Shown: positions 1 to 11,054 of the stretch, one piece after another
Layout of the letters: the number at the start of each line of letters is the position of its first letter
How positions within the stretch are numbered: the first letter of the stretch is position 1
From: Saccoglossus kowalevskii
Taxonomy: Eukaryota > Hemichordata > Enteropneusta > Harrimaniidae
DNA: 17,869 nt
Direction of reading: 5' to 3'
NCBI RefSeq assembly: GCF_000003605.2
Contig: NW_003122411.1
Span: 614,222-632,090, forward strand
Position numbers and translations under genes: made by a program
The notes under the pieces: model-generated
The model's input: only the letters and a program-made list of their open reading frames with translations
Database searches by the model: none
What the model was told of the DNA's origin: nothing

Positions 1-632
1 CAGACGAAACATGAAAACACTATATATTGTATTTCAGCCTGAACCCTCTATATTGCAATTCAAGGAATTAACCCCATATGTGCATCCATTTCCCACCTTG
101 GTATCACCCACCCCTGAAAACAAACTCTTAATACCACGCTGAAGCGTTTGGTAATAAACTCAGTTCATTACTATGATGAGAATAATGTATATACATGTAT
201 ACGTGTTGTATTTACGCTCTAGTCTAGAACCTTTGTCCTGTGTCCGCAGTTTAAACTCATCTCGTTGCATTTGGGTAGGAGGTTTTTTTTTGTTGGAGTC
301 GTGATAACGTCACGCATACTGGCACACATACCAAAACACCACAAAGAGTGACCAAGATTCAACAGGGCATTGCCAAGGAACAATTGTACTTTCACTCGAC
401 TGGATAGTCTTTCATTTCTTACTGCATATTTGCGATCAAATAAACGGGCCTTTAATGCACAGCAGACCATACTAACTGTTTAGTCGGGAAAATTTACAAC
501 CCTGGCATACAGTGTGGGTGTTTATTCACCCTATTGTCTAAATTGCCTCGTCCGCCATTCCTATATATACTTCAGACATAAATCTCAGCGTGCTTAGTCA
601 CTTGTATCGGATACAAATCGACAGAATGCAGC
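1..632. other. Gene-free stretch, AT-rich
   Basis: No recognisable gene. The stretch holds a 12-bp palindrome TATACATGTATA (190-201), a short T tract near 282-290, and a TATATATA run at 562-569 with no supporting start-site or downstream reading frame. CpG is only mildly depleted here (17 CpG in 600 bases, hand count). Short open frames on the minus strand show no domain or signal and are consistent with chance. Confidence 0.6.
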
Positions 633-1079
633 TTGCTTGCACTTAAACTGAAAATACATTCACTAATATATAGTCTTTCTCGTAACCACAGATTACCCTC
701 GCCCAGATCGGGTCTATTTCCGATACGTACACATGTCGGATTTCACCTGGTATTGACATTCAGATACAATGTAACCGACGCGGTCTCTCTGGGGGAGATC
801 AGATCTATATTTGGCGTAGGCATGAGACACGATATACACCGCTACAACGTTCTGGTCTGACCACGAAGAACAATATAGACAAGTTTAGTTTTGCTGTATT
901 CAGGCACGATGCAGAACGCTGTATCGGTGCGTAACTGACACGGATGGCGACACGAGGTCCTTGGTATGAACGTTCCCTGTCATATTTATTGAAATCTAAC
1001 ATTTTTTGCATATATATTGCGACAATTTTCCGGATTATGACGCCGTAATTTTTTTTCAGTAATCGTACAGGTTTCCATG

Positions 1080-1153
1080 TAATTAATTAAGATATAACTA
1101 CCCTTAAGAGTCATTGATCGGGCTGGCATTATTCCAGAATTAAATAATTAATT
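1080..1153. promoter_or_regulatory. Pair of TAATTAATTA-type homeodomain sites
   Basis: TAATTAATTA occurs at 1080-1089 and the near-copy TAATTAATTG at 1145-1154, about 65 bp apart. TAAT-N2-ATTA is the palindromic P2 site bound by paired-class homeodomain dimers (family knowledge). In AT-rich DNA such strings also arise by chance, so function is inferred only from the pairing and the full palindrome. The surrounding 630-1660 stretch shows no recognisable gene. An acceptor-like T tract followed by CAG lies at about 1050-1060 without a convincing exon behind it. Confidence 0.25.
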
Positions 1154-1663
1154 GCATGACGGAATCGAACAGTGTGTAAATAAACGCCGGTACAGATTTC
1201 GTAACTAGTCAGAAGAAGAAAACAAACTGTGCAATTCAAGAAATATAGAACACTACTGACTATCCCCTCCCCTCTCCTTTCCATTCCATGGGGCCCGATA
1301 GAAACAAATCTCGACATTACACGTTGGTGGCAGATAATAAACTATGAACACATTCCTTAGGGGTCGAAGAGATATCAGTATTGCTCCGAGCTACGAGTCT
1401 TGTTCACAAAGTATCATACAAATGTCGTACATTCAACGTTGGTTAAGGAGGGATGGTTACCAAAAGGTGAAAGGAAAATAGTCGTATATAATTTTACAAC
1501 TTCAGAACGCCTGACACCAAACAAACTATCACCATATTTGCGGATTTCGAGCTTGGTTTTTTTTTTCAAGTTAGTTTCAAGGTTCATCGAATTTCAAGTT
1601 ACCACCCCTTATTTTAAAGTAGCTACAAGCGAAAACATCATCGCATCCGTCGCTCTCATGAAA

Positions 1664-2101
1664 CTATCCCAGAACTGAAACGTAATTACGACGTCGTATA
1701 TATAACAATACATAACATTTTAGGCCCAGGAACATTTTCTCATAAATTCCGATTTTGTGAATTTGTTCATCATTCGTCATTATTCGTTTTGTTGGATGTT
1801 GGTGAAAATGGGCGGATGGAATTTGTACCTTGACATCGACTGTTGGATCACGTGGTAGGTCTGGTTTATAAATCCGTAGATAGATATATGTATTTTGGGC
1901 TCGCGATAAAAAACGATAAGTAGTCACCTTGCCCGATAACAATGACGCGAGTGTCCCCAAAAGGTGACACATTGTGTGGACGTTGCACAAACAGTGTGAA
2001 CCAACATGTGCAAACACTAGACAAAAACAAGCACGTGTAGAGTACAGTTTGAAAGGAACGCCATGTCGGTCCACACTGTTGTGGTCAGTCATCTTCTTCA
2101 A
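1664..2101 (-). other. Longest open frame, unrecognised, possibly a small gene or exon
   Basis: This minus-strand frame runs 145 codons from a TTG. The first ATG is three codons further in, at 2092-2090, and has A at -3 (AAGATGA), a fair animal start context. The frame stays open a further ~19 codons upstream of the TTG before an in-frame TGA, so stop-to-stop it is about 164 codons. A stop frequency of about 0.068 per codon at this composition predicts well under one frame this long in the window. The protein has a Cys/His-rich N-terminal third (residues ~25-55) and a basic C-terminal end. I see no family motif, signal peptide or clear membrane segment. A donor-like AAGGTACAA lies inside it, so part could be an exon. 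An NRF1-type palindrome lies about 300 bp upstream in this orientation. It may still be chance. Confidence 0.15.
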
Positions 2102-2395
2102 TAATATATTTATTTTGTAGTTAAATATTCGGCCAAATCAATAACCATTGTCACATTACAATCTCGTTTTTCTTTAATTCACCCTTTGTTTGAAAATATG
2201 TCGTAACTTGATATTTTCCTCCAAGTTATCGTGTGACGCATACCACTAAACCCTTTTCAATAAAATCCAACTTGATTGCATTACTCTCAGCTAGACTTAA
2301 ACAGTTTCAATTATACAGTCTATACGTAATTCATTCTATAAATTCACACAAAACTAAACATAGAGCGACGAAGTCGTGTCTATTTTTTAATCGAG

Positions 2396-2407
2396 TGCGC
2401 ATGCGCA
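2396..2407. promoter_or_regulatory. NRF1-type palindrome
   Basis: TGCGCATGCGCA is a perfect 12-bp palindrome and fits the NRF1 consensus YGCGCAYGCGCR. Such sites typically sit in animal promoters. It stands alone in AT-rich sequence. The nearest candidate frame it could serve is the minus-strand one starting near 2092. Motif match only. Confidence 0.35.
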
Positions 2408-2715
2408 TGTTAAATTGATTTCGGGAGAGATGTTGGCGAATTCATCATAGAGGGGTGGGGGATTATAACTGTTGAGCTGCGTGTTGTGAAAATATTGATG
2501 TGTTTCGAAATCCTTGAGAATAGAGTGTCCATGAAATACGTATAAATACAACCTAATTGTCTAACATAAAAGGGACGCTCCTTCATTTGAAAAACAAAAT
2601 TACCTCGGGCTATGTTTCTAGGTGAAATGCCGACTCCGAGGATTTAACAGCAACACCCGGCAAACCATGACATTTCATCTGTAAATTCCACGGAGGTTCT
2701 GGAAATATTATGAAC

Positions 2716-2740
2716 CACAGTCCCTCTATATAGGACTGTG
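2716..2740. other. Short GC-rich hairpin with TATA in the loop
   Basis: CACAGTCC (2716-2723) and GGACTGTG (2733-2740) are perfect 8-bp inverted arms around the 9-base loop CTCTATATA. It is too short for a pre-microRNA, and no U tract follows as a Pol III terminator would require. A GC-box/KLF-like GGGGGCGTG lies about 20 bp downstream. Function unknown. Confidence 0.3.
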
Positions 2741-2842
2741 TATGAATCAAGCGTATAGATGGAGGGGGCGTGTTCAACCCAGAAGCGTGTACGTGGCGTG
2801 GGTGCTTTCTTTCAAAAGAATGTGTGCGAAAGGTCATGGAAT

Positions 2843-2870
2843 CACACACACACACACACACGCACACACA
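2843..2870 (+). repeat. (CA)14 dinucleotide microsatellite
   Basis: Fourteen CA units with one CG interruption at 2861-2862. It accounts for the low-complexity runs in the overlapping open frames on both strands, which are therefore not genes. Tracts of this type are common in animal genomes and are usually length-polymorphic. Confidence 0.95.
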
Positions 2871-4256
2871 AATAAGGATGTTTTCAACATTTGGTCAATG
2901 TCAAACTAGACATTGTCGGACAGGTAAAGATTCAAGGATCCCAAAACAAAACGTCGTTTTTTTAACATGGTCTGTCCAATTACTGTGGTATTGTGATGAA
3001 ACATTCAGCCGACCAGTTGCCATTATATCACTTAAAAAACAATAACACAATTGTGAAAAGCTTTATATATTTTAATGGCTTTATAACTTACAATGTAGAC
3101 GAAACGCTCGAAATAGTTTAAACACTAGGACGATAGAACAAACATATCAAGTAAATGACAAACTAAAAAAAAATTATTTACGACCTCGTTATTCGCCTCC
3201 TGAACTTTGGAACGGTGATTTGTATTTTAATTGGACCATACATTGTCGAAGTGTTCGTCGTTCGTGTCGATCGATTCCTAGTCATACCTGGTAATTCAAC
3301 GGACTGTCAATCATCCCAGTTGAGTATAGGCATAATTATATACAAGGGAAAATATAATACGTCAACAAACACGCTGGTTGGTATAACTGTTAAGCTAAGT
3401 ATCCAATCAGGCACAATCTTGCAAGTAGCCAGACCCCAATCATTCAGTCAACCAGTATAATTTCGATGGTGGTCACCCGAATTTAAATAAAAAGAACTCT
3501 CTGTAGAGACAGAGTCGTATACAGTGTATTAGAATAATGTTTTTGTTTTGTTTTCAATTATAATTTTCAGTTGAAGTATTAATTTGTTTTCTGAAGACTA
3601 CGACGGTTTCATCAGAATGTCTTATACTGTATCACACTCCGTTAAACACTGTTACGTGGCGTTAAATTCTCCGTTGCTGGGTTCGTTTTCATCAGGCTAT
3701 AACTTGTTATTTTGCCCTTGGCTGCCGTAGCGTTGAAATACACCCCCGTTAACCGTGTCCACGACCTACTTTCAAAATGGCCCACGTGTGTACGTATGTG
3801 GTGTGTACATGAGGTGAACTCCATGGTACTGCAAGACATCGTCAAATGTAAACTTGGCATTGTCATTGCCTTTATTAAACGAGAACTGTTAGTGAAAAAC
3901 GTATACATGGCTACATGAAGAATAATGAAGAAGTGGAGAGGGAAGAGTGTGAGGACAAGAAGACAAAGGTTTATGCTAACAATATTACGGCTAGATCACG
4001 TGACTGTCATGACAACGGACACTGTCTCTCCAAACTGCGACAAGTAGTTGTTTGCAATGACGTCGGTGCATTATGGGAGAATTTAAACGGCAAAATCGAA
4101 GTTAATGGAATGTTTGCAAATGGGTATGGCGTATGCGTGCAATTACTCAATTACAATTTTCACAGACCGTGGAGCTGGAATCCAACTACGATTATGCAAT
4201 CACCGGGGAATTGTTGTTATAATACACCATCCATTCATTCTTTATAGATGACGACA
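2871..4256. other. Gene-free stretch with short open frames
   Basis: Nothing convincing is encoded. A 110-codon ATG frame at 3915-4247 (+) has an acidic-basic N-terminus, no recognisable domain and a poor start context (T at -3). About one frame of this length is expected by chance at this composition. A small 6-bp stem, CTCTGT/ACAGAG, lies near 3498-3513. CACGTG boxes lie at 3783 and 3997 (ATCACGTGAC). Confidence 0.5.
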
Positions 4257-4257
4257 C

Positions 4258-4271
4258 AGTTAGGTGGCGCA
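4258..4271 (+). promoter_or_regulatory. CTCF-like core site
   Basis: The core AGGTGGCGC (4262-4270) matches the conserved centre of the bilaterian CTCF motif (AGRKGGCRS). The upstream half of the motif is poor (CAGTT). It lies 58 bp from a Pho/YY1-like site at 4328. Motif match only. Confidence 0.3.
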
Positions 4272-4327
4272 CTGGTGATAATGTATTCTCGTGTATACGA
4301 TATGGAGCTGCCATTTTTAATTAGATT

Positions 4328-4340
4328 CAAAATGGCCGCC
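4328..4340 (-). promoter_or_regulatory. Pho/YY1-like site
   Basis: CAAAATGGCCGCC on the plus strand reads CGGCCATTTTG on the minus strand, fitting the Pho/YY1 pattern CNGCCATNDNND. It is one of three CGGCCAT sites in the window (also 10544 and 12973). It could recruit YY1, which acts as activator or repressor depending on context. Not proven. Confidence 0.3.
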
Positions 4341-6540
4341 CCATAGAAAATGTGGGTAAAGTAGTCGCACTGTATTACTTGTACTCCAACTGATTATTAG
4401 TAGTGAGGTTAGGTTCTGAAATCGGAACGTGTCAATAGAAACGACTAGGAGGTTTGGGTGACTGCGTTGAAAACAATGCCATAAAATGAAGGCGACAAGT
4501 AACCGTTGTCTCCTCGGGTCCCTGATATGTACTGTCACGGCAACGAACAAGCCCAGGAACTACTCGCTGCCGTTCATTCAAGTGTTTTGTATAGCCTAAA
4601 TGAGTACACGCAACAGTTACATCATTATTAAACAGGTTGTCACTCACAATTAAATGTATGCATGTACCTGTAAACGAGCAATGTTGATTTACTAACTTTT
4701 GTTTGTGCGCGTACACTCATTACATTTTTTTTTTCAAAATAGATGTTTTACACAAAACAGCAAAGGCTTTTCTTCAAAATCCGCGAAATAAGGTAATAAG
4801 ATGATGAAGATCTCAAAACCTAGTTCTCAACTCCATTTTGGTGCCAGGCGTTTGCTGAGAGTGTTCACCTTTAGTCCCAGGGTATACATCCAACATATAT
4901 ATTACGTAACTAAAAGACAACTGGGTGCTTATGATACGGGATGCAAATTAACTGGCGCACGGCACATAACTCAGGCGGAGGCTTGGTGTTCGTACAGACA
5001 ATAATGAGGTTCCCCTGTCCCTTAAAATAACACAATACAAACATAATCATACACGTTGTTCTTGTGAATAGTTCTTGTAAATCGCATCCGGCACAAGTCG
5101 TCAAGTATATACATGTACTGAAGCATTTGTCGGTCGTTTTTACTCCAGACGTCAGGTCTCAAAAGAATGTGCGAGTTTTGTTGGCAGACACAAAACACCC
5201 TATTGAAAGCCATCCGATTTTATTTTACTTTCTGAAATGTTAAACAAAATCTATGTGCAAGCAACATCTCCGTCGGACAGAAGGCTTTGATCACAGCGAA
5301 CTATCGTACACTGACGTACCCTGGGAACTCGCGTTGATTGAATATAACTGTATATTCACGCGACTGACATTGGTTGATTGTATCGTACCCATAAATCAAT
5401 TGGAAATCTCGGTTATGGTAAGCACGATATACAATATAAAAGAGTTAATCAGCGTAAATTCCCGACCTCAACAGTCACAATTCCTTTTCAAACAAACGCT
5501 CCTTTCTTTTATTTCCATTCATGTACGTTTCAATAACGGTTCTCTATTTCATCGAGTGAAATTAGACAACACTGAATGCGATGTCTTTTTAATTCATTAG
5601 ATTCTTTGTAACGTCCATTTCATCCGACATTGTAATCAGACATTCGGTCGTATATTACTTTTAATCCAGCCTGTATGATGACAGTCGTCAAGCTTATTTC
5701 GTCAGTCTCCTGAAAAGATTACATTAAAAATGTGTTTACTTGCCATAACCAACACTCCTCGTCGACGAAGCTTTATAAACCTTATAAAATGGAATAATTA
5801 CGAAATAAAACACAGCAAAGAAAACAAAATGAATCAATATGCTCTCTCTATGTATCTTGCTCGCTCCATTAACGGGCAGAAAAACAAATCAAGTGAATGC
5901 AACGTGCTTGGAATGACTAATTTGAATCCATGCTATCCGCTCTAGTGTTATTAATGAGGTTTACCAACCCACATAAAAGTACAGACAACCCAGTACGTAT
6001 GTTTAATATGCATTCTCACAATTCCTCTTACCTGAGAAAGAGGAGGTATTCATTTTGAGTTTGGTCGTATCACTTTGCCCTAACTGTCATTCAAATGGTA
6101 ATTTGCTACTATACAATTCATACAACACTGTTCGTCTCGCATTCCAAATTTAATTCTTTGATGTTTGTACGACAACATCTCGCAAATCGGGTGTTATATT
6201 TAAAAATAATAATATTATGTTTAATACGTGGTGTATTCATGCATTGTCTTATCCAATCGACGCTACTGTCCTGTTTCATCTGTAGACTACACGTATGTTA
6301 ATCACGTGACGAGCCCGCTTAACTGAAAACAAATGAATCGGAAAATCGACGGTATATTCCCATCAATCATTACTGATAACAAATCGTTGGCTCCAAACTT
6401 GACGCACAGTCATATAAGTGAAAACAAAATTAAATATCAGTAGGAAATGGCGGAAATTCGGATCAATTAATATTCACCAGTGACCTGGATATCCCCTGCG
6501 TTCATTTACTGATGCATAATAACAAAGGTAGTTTGAATTG
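4341..6540. other. Gene-free stretch
   Basis: No recognisable gene. An octamer ATGCAAAT (POU-type) lies at 4941-4948 and a CACGTG box (ATCACGTGAC) at 6303-6308. A 115-codon ATG frame at 5253-5600 (+) has a poor start context and no domain, signal peptide or homology I recognise. About one such frame is expected by chance. The minus-strand 94-codon frame at 4432-4716 starts at GTG with no early ATG. The rest is ordinary AT-rich sequence. Confidence 0.5.
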
Positions 6541-6541
6541 C

Positions 6542-6556
6542 GTGTACTCAGTACAC
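6542..6556. other. 15-base near-perfect palindrome
   Basis: GTGTACTCAGTACAC has 7-bp arms around a single central base. It could be a dimeric factor site. No family assigned. Confidence 0.3.
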
Positions 6557-6618
6557 TGGCAAAGAAACCAGCAATTTAAGATATACTAGTCGAGGAACGT
6601 ACAATCGGTGAAATGAGT

Positions 6619-6660
6619 CAGTTTTAATGTGTACATTAATGTTGCATGTACCTAAAACTG
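6619..6660 (+). other. Imperfect hairpin, weakly pre-microRNA-like
   Basis: CAGTTTTA (6619-6626) pairs with TAAAACTG (6653-6660). After a 4/1 internal loop, GTACAT (6631-6636) pairs with ATGTAC (6646-6651) around a 9-base loop. Flanking bases continue with wobble pairs for a few positions. The 14 paired bases and asymmetric loop make it weaker than a typical precursor. No known microRNA seed family was recognised. Confidence 0.15.
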
Positions 6661-6699
6661 GTGTTTCTTCCTTTATCTTCATATGTTCTTTTCAAGCAT

Positions 6700-9614
6700 T
6701 TTCGTAACATTACATAATGTAGATGGAAACAATATTTCAAAAAAATGTCGAAGCTGTATACTTTATATTACTTAAAACAAATAATACACCAGATAACATC
6801 GCTTTTGTCCGCGTCCGTGGCTGACTTCGATTGCCGGGCCGAGTCTTGGATCCAAATAGACATTGTACTCCAACCGCGAAGAGAAAAAAAAAATCAGACA
6901 TTGCAAAATGTATGTGAAATTAAAATAATTGAAACGCGTAACTTCATGTATGCTCTCTTGTCTCTGTCAGCCTGGTTACACTGACATTCCTCCGTGATTG
7001 TCTCGTCCTGCCTGTGGTTTCTGTCCATAGAAAACGTGACAATTTGACATACTAGTAGGTTTTATTGGCGAGTTGTCATGCATTTGTACACGAGAGAGAA
7101 AAGGAACCACCTGTGCCCCAGTCAAGCGGTATCACGACCAACACAAGTTGGACAGGCCGTGATGACACAATTTCACAACTTCAGCGATGGGTGATTACTA
7201 GTGTCACATTGTGCGGTTTAAGGTAGGCTCATTATTGTGCTTATGGCGCCGAAAGAATTATGCGATGAACCTGAAAAGAAAGAAACGCTGTACCCAACCA
7301 TGTGGATGTTCACATGCGGATATCCAGTTACAGGCGAGCAATTTAAAGTACACGACACCCTCTTAGAATTGATATATTGAAAAGAAAAATATTGGAACTT
7401 TGTCAAGTCGTTGTGGTGAATATTATCGATATAAAGTAGGCGCTCGAGCCACCCTAGATATGGCAAGAGAAATAGGACAGCGATGAAAGATTTCCTTTTC
7501 ATAAGATTGTTAAGTAGTAATAACCGGTGTACTTATACATATGCTAACTGGAGTTGGTGTGTTCAACACTAGACAGAGACGAGCAGTGGCGCGTTCGACG
7601 AATGATAATGGTAATGAGTATTGGCATGGGAAAGTGAAAGTGTGAAATTTCTGTGAAATATGTCAACGATCGTTGCATTTCCCATTATGATACACAGGGG
7701 CTTAATTCAATGCGACGCAAAATTCGCGTTGCTTTTTTTTATCAGGCTGCTAGAATTAAGGAGTTCCAAAAAAATCAGGATAACATTTCTGGGTTCATTA
7801 CCGCCACCGAGACTTCTGTGTGCATTCGATTTGCGCGAGGAAGTCTGCCATATCTTAATTTGCGCAGTGGAATATTATGCACCAGCGTAGATAGATGTAT
7901 GAATTCTACTAAATAATAAATTAACAGAGTTAAAAATAACGTGCACACTGGTTTCTCTCCGGATTTTCTACCTGAACAACATAATACAGTAATTCATTTC
8001 AGAAAATGATAACGATCGGTAGAAGCGTGTTGCCGAATTCAACTGAGCAACAGCGACAGAATTACCGAGAATAGCTTGCTGTGCTCCATAGACCGGGTTT
8101 CTTCTCATCGTGATAACATGGAGAATATATTCACCGTCTGAAGCCCCATTAATGGAAACTACTCACGCAGATACCATCCAATTATTTCATATTAAATTGG
8201 TGCTCATTTTGGTTATTGATATGGTACTATAATAATTATTAATTCAATTTAAAATATCTTAAATTAGTGTTCAGAATGTGCGTAAGCAGACTGTGAACAT
8301 GCAGTGCAAACAATACAATACATGTTGCACAATATCACAATGTTGCCCGCACAACTATTACTCAGAATTCTGTTTAACCTACAAATACTCCACCTCAAGT
8401 TGACAGCATGTTTCATCGCTACGTAACTACTCCGGTGTTAAAATACGTTTAATTTTTAAAATCAGCCAGTACTGACTTGTAGCGCCCAGGGAGATGTAAA
8501 CACCGTGACACGGGACGACGGCTTCGATTCATAAAACACTTAGGCTCCGTACTCATAGCACTTCAAACGCTATTCGTATTTGCTGTTGACTGTATTCGTA
8601 TACCGCAATCCCATTTGTTTTGTGTCAATCATAAACTATCCAGTCTCTATCTCTTCCACTCACAACAATCACTGCAACCGACCAACTTGGTTGCACAAGC
8701 ATAAGTAGGTGAAACAGACATATGGAAGTTTTTTTATGAAAATGGAATCTGACGCATACATTTTCGATTGCGCACGTGCATTTGTACTTATTCGTTCAAG
8801 TATGGTGCGAAAAAGGGACATTGTCCGGTCGAGATGCCAAGAGACTAGATACACATTAACCCGCCCTTAAATATGCTACGATTTGTCAGTTAATCGACAC
8901 GCCACTTTTAGCTTTTAAGATGTTAAGACATGTTTCAATTGTGCATGCATGGGTGTGGGAACGTCAAAACTCTGATGTAATCCTTCATGGCATCGCGTTT
9001 GTTTTCTTTATTAAATATCCCACTATAATATCGGCGTTATTGTCATACATGGCATATTGGTCGGGCGTGGTACCGAGTTAAAGGTAAAGTATAAAAGCCT
9101 AAGTGTAATTAAAAAAAAACACATCCATAAAAAACACGTAATCATACGCTATATTCCAATAATTGATGAATGCACTCGAGAGTATTAATCGCTACTCGAT
9201 ATCATTGCATTAAGTGCTTGAAACTATAGTTTTTGAGAAATTTCCCGTAGTAGAACAATAACATACTGATTATTACAACTATACAATCCGAATTAAAATC
9301 CCATAAAGACAGAACATAAGTCATCGGACCAAAACGTCAAATGAAAAGCAAGACATCTCCCAAGTGCTAACAACGTTCTAAAGTAAGAGCCGTATAACAT
9401 TTTTAATAAAAAAAAATAAACTGGAGATCACCGCCAAGTTTGGTTTCATTAGTATTTATATTACGCTGATTCAAAGTACAAAGTTGCGTTCTCACACGTC
9501 TACGTTGTTAACACTGTTTTTTGTGTGTGCAAATATTAGATAATCATTCTGCTGAATTGTCTGCTCGCGTTCCAATTTAGTAAATCCGGTGTTTGAGGAT
9601 TGAATGCTGGCCCC
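6700..9614. other. Gene-free stretch
   Basis: No recognisable gene. It contains AT-rich segments (8190-8275) and A tracts near 9110 and 9405. An extended E-box palindrome GCACGTGC lies at 8772-8779, and inverted 6-mers GTGCAA/TTGCAC at 8304-8309 and 8325-8330. A 94-codon minus-strand frame (7218-7502) has a real ATG and a signal-peptide-like start (basic then hydrophobic, residues 1-17), but a poor start context and no domain. Two overlapping plus frames at 7653-7916 compete with each other. I regard all three as chance. Confidence 0.5.
7131..7163. other. Two-part hairpin
   Basis: ATCACG (7131-7136) pairs with CGTGAT (7158-7163), and inside it CCAAC (7138-7142) pairs with GTTGG (7147-7151) around the tetraloop ACAA, with a 1/6 internal loop between. 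Neighbouring bases contain further inverted words (TGACAC near 7164, GTGTCA at 7201-7206), so a larger fold is possible. No RNA family recognised. Confidence 0.2.
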
Positions 9615-9758
9615 CACCAACAATATTTCGTGTTGTTCATTCCAAAATGGTATATATAATTCATTGGGATTTAGAACAGTATTTTCACCAACAATATTTC
9701 GTGTTGTTCATTCCAAAATGGTATATATAATTCATTGGGATTTAGAACAGTATTTTCA
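9615..9758 (+). repeat. Perfect 71-bp tandem duplication (two copies)
   Basis: The unit beginning CACCAACAATATTTCG occurs at 9615-9685 and again at 9686-9756 with no differences, followed by two bases of a third start. Complete identity in non-coding sequence implies a recent duplication or an assembly artefact. Each unit contains a TATATATAA run and a 5-bp inverted word around TATTTCGTG. It encodes nothing recognisable. Confidence 0.97.
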
Positions 9759-10540
9759 TTTAAGATTTAAGTTCTTTTCATAATATAGTGTTAATAAAAG
9801 CAAATACAATTATAGCAATACACGATTTTTGAGCATTTTACCATTTTACTCCCAAGAATCATGAGGGGACATTGGCCATAGAATGACCCTCAAATCCGTG
9901 AACGTGCATTATATTATATTTTTGGGTTGTCATAGAAACAAACAGGGCTCTTTATGTATTATACAAGTATATAGCCGTGCAGGAATGCTTATATTTGTGT
10001 TTTGTTTTTTCAAATAACTAACCGACTACCTCTTTTCAGCTAGTAGCAGAATTGAAACAACATTTCCCAGTTACGTCCGACATTGTTCTGAGCGCTCTGC
10101 TCTTTTATCGCGTCCAACAAAACAATTGGTTCATATGTTCACGTGACCATGCCAGAAAGATGCCAGCCCCGCATTTAACAAGGTCTCTAAAATACTTCCG
10201 TTCTCGTTCTAAGCTGTAAGTAAACACCACAAATACTCAACAGTCTGCCGACACCGACACACAAAACTGATTTAAAAACTGATGAAAAATTTAAATTTCA
10301 CATTTCAGACAGATACGTTATTTCTTGCACGGTATTAGTATTGGCCAACAAAGAAGAATTCAACTATATTAGTTAGTTAAAATTACTTTTCCAAATCATT
10401 TCTTGAAGAAGGCTATAAAAAATGTTACCGGACTACCTGCCAAGTAAGTTTTAATTTGTACTGACCTTAAAAGTTACCCGCCTCGAGCGTACGGGCGTAA
10501 AGAGAGAACAAAGTGTCGGATACATCATTATAGCCGATAA
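9759..10540. other. Gene-free stretch
   Basis: AT-rich, no recognisable gene or repeat. It holds a CACGTG box at 10140-10145 (TTCACGTGAC) and the 8-bp palindrome GAGCGCTC near 10090. Nothing else stands out. Confidence 0.6.
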
Positions 10541-10842
10541 TTGCGGCCATTTTGGAAATGGATCACGTGCGTAATATTCCCACTCCAAAGGTCGCCACAG
10601 CGGGCGCTTAGCGGGCTAAGTGTTCGCGCACACTTCGTGTTAGCCAGTACTAAAGGTCTGGGCTGGGTCTTAAAAACAGGTCATATTTAGTCCGTACTAT
10701 GATTTTGCGCCATTTTCTGAGCATGGGCTAACGTTTTTGGGCTGTGTGTAAACGCAACTTGTCTCAGGTGTGTAGGATCGGAAATTATGCCAACAGCAAT
10801 ATGTGCTATTAGTTTCTGACACAGTTACAGAAGGCCTGATAG

Positions 10843-10871
10843 TCCATGGGGGTAAAAAGTACCTCCATGGA
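10843..10871. other. 11-bp-stem hairpin
   Basis: TCCATGGGGGT (10843-10853) and ACCTCCATGGA (10861-10871) form an 11-bp stem with one G-T wobble and a 7-base loop. It lies 15 bp upstream of the NRF1-type site inside the GC-rich block. Too short for a microRNA precursor. It may be a paired protein site or a stem in a 5' leader. Confidence 0.3.
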
Positions 10872-10885
10872 TAGTCTAATGTGAC

Positions 10886-10896
10886 CGCGCATGCGG
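10886..10896. promoter_or_regulatory. NRF1-type site
   Basis: CGCGCATGCGG fits the core of YGCGCAYGCGCR with one mismatch at the edge. It sits in the middle of the GC-rich block, as expected of a promoter site. Motif match only. Confidence 0.35.
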
Positions 10897-11054
10897 TTCT
10901 TCACATGGCTCAAATAACCGTATATATCTGACATTAAAGCAGGAGCGAGTCGTCTAATTAATAAAACACGTGCGAGGATGGATGGCAGCCTTTACTGGCT
11001 AAGGTGTTGTAAAACACGTGAAACGCGCTGAAACTTACGAAACTCCCTGTCGTC

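Noticed and set aside
562-569. TATATATA as a TATA box
   Set aside because: Such runs are frequent in this AT-rich window, and no initiator, exon or good start codon follows.
1155-1175. tRNA B-box-like GTTCGATTCC on the minus strand
   Set aside because: The T-arm stem does not pair (CACTG against CCGTC) and no acceptor partner or D-arm is present upstream.
2610-3045. Overlapping open frames on both strands
   Set aside because: Both run through the CA microsatellite, which removes stops. No domain, and the frames are mutually antisense.
3915-5600. 110- and 115-codon ATG frames (3915-4247, 5253-5600)
   Set aside because: Lengths are within chance expectation, start contexts are weak and no family motif is seen.
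7218-7502. 94-residue frame with a signal-peptide-like N-terminus
   Set aside because: Poor start context, no cleavage-site pattern followed by a recognisable mature domain, and about one ATG frame of this length is expected by chance.
7653-7916. Two overlapping plus-strand frames
   Set aside because: They overlap in different frames. One starts at GTG, and neither has a recognisable domain.
9640-9725. CCAAAATGG in the tandem unit as an SRF CArG box
   Set aside because: CArG needs six A/T between CC and GG. Here there are five.
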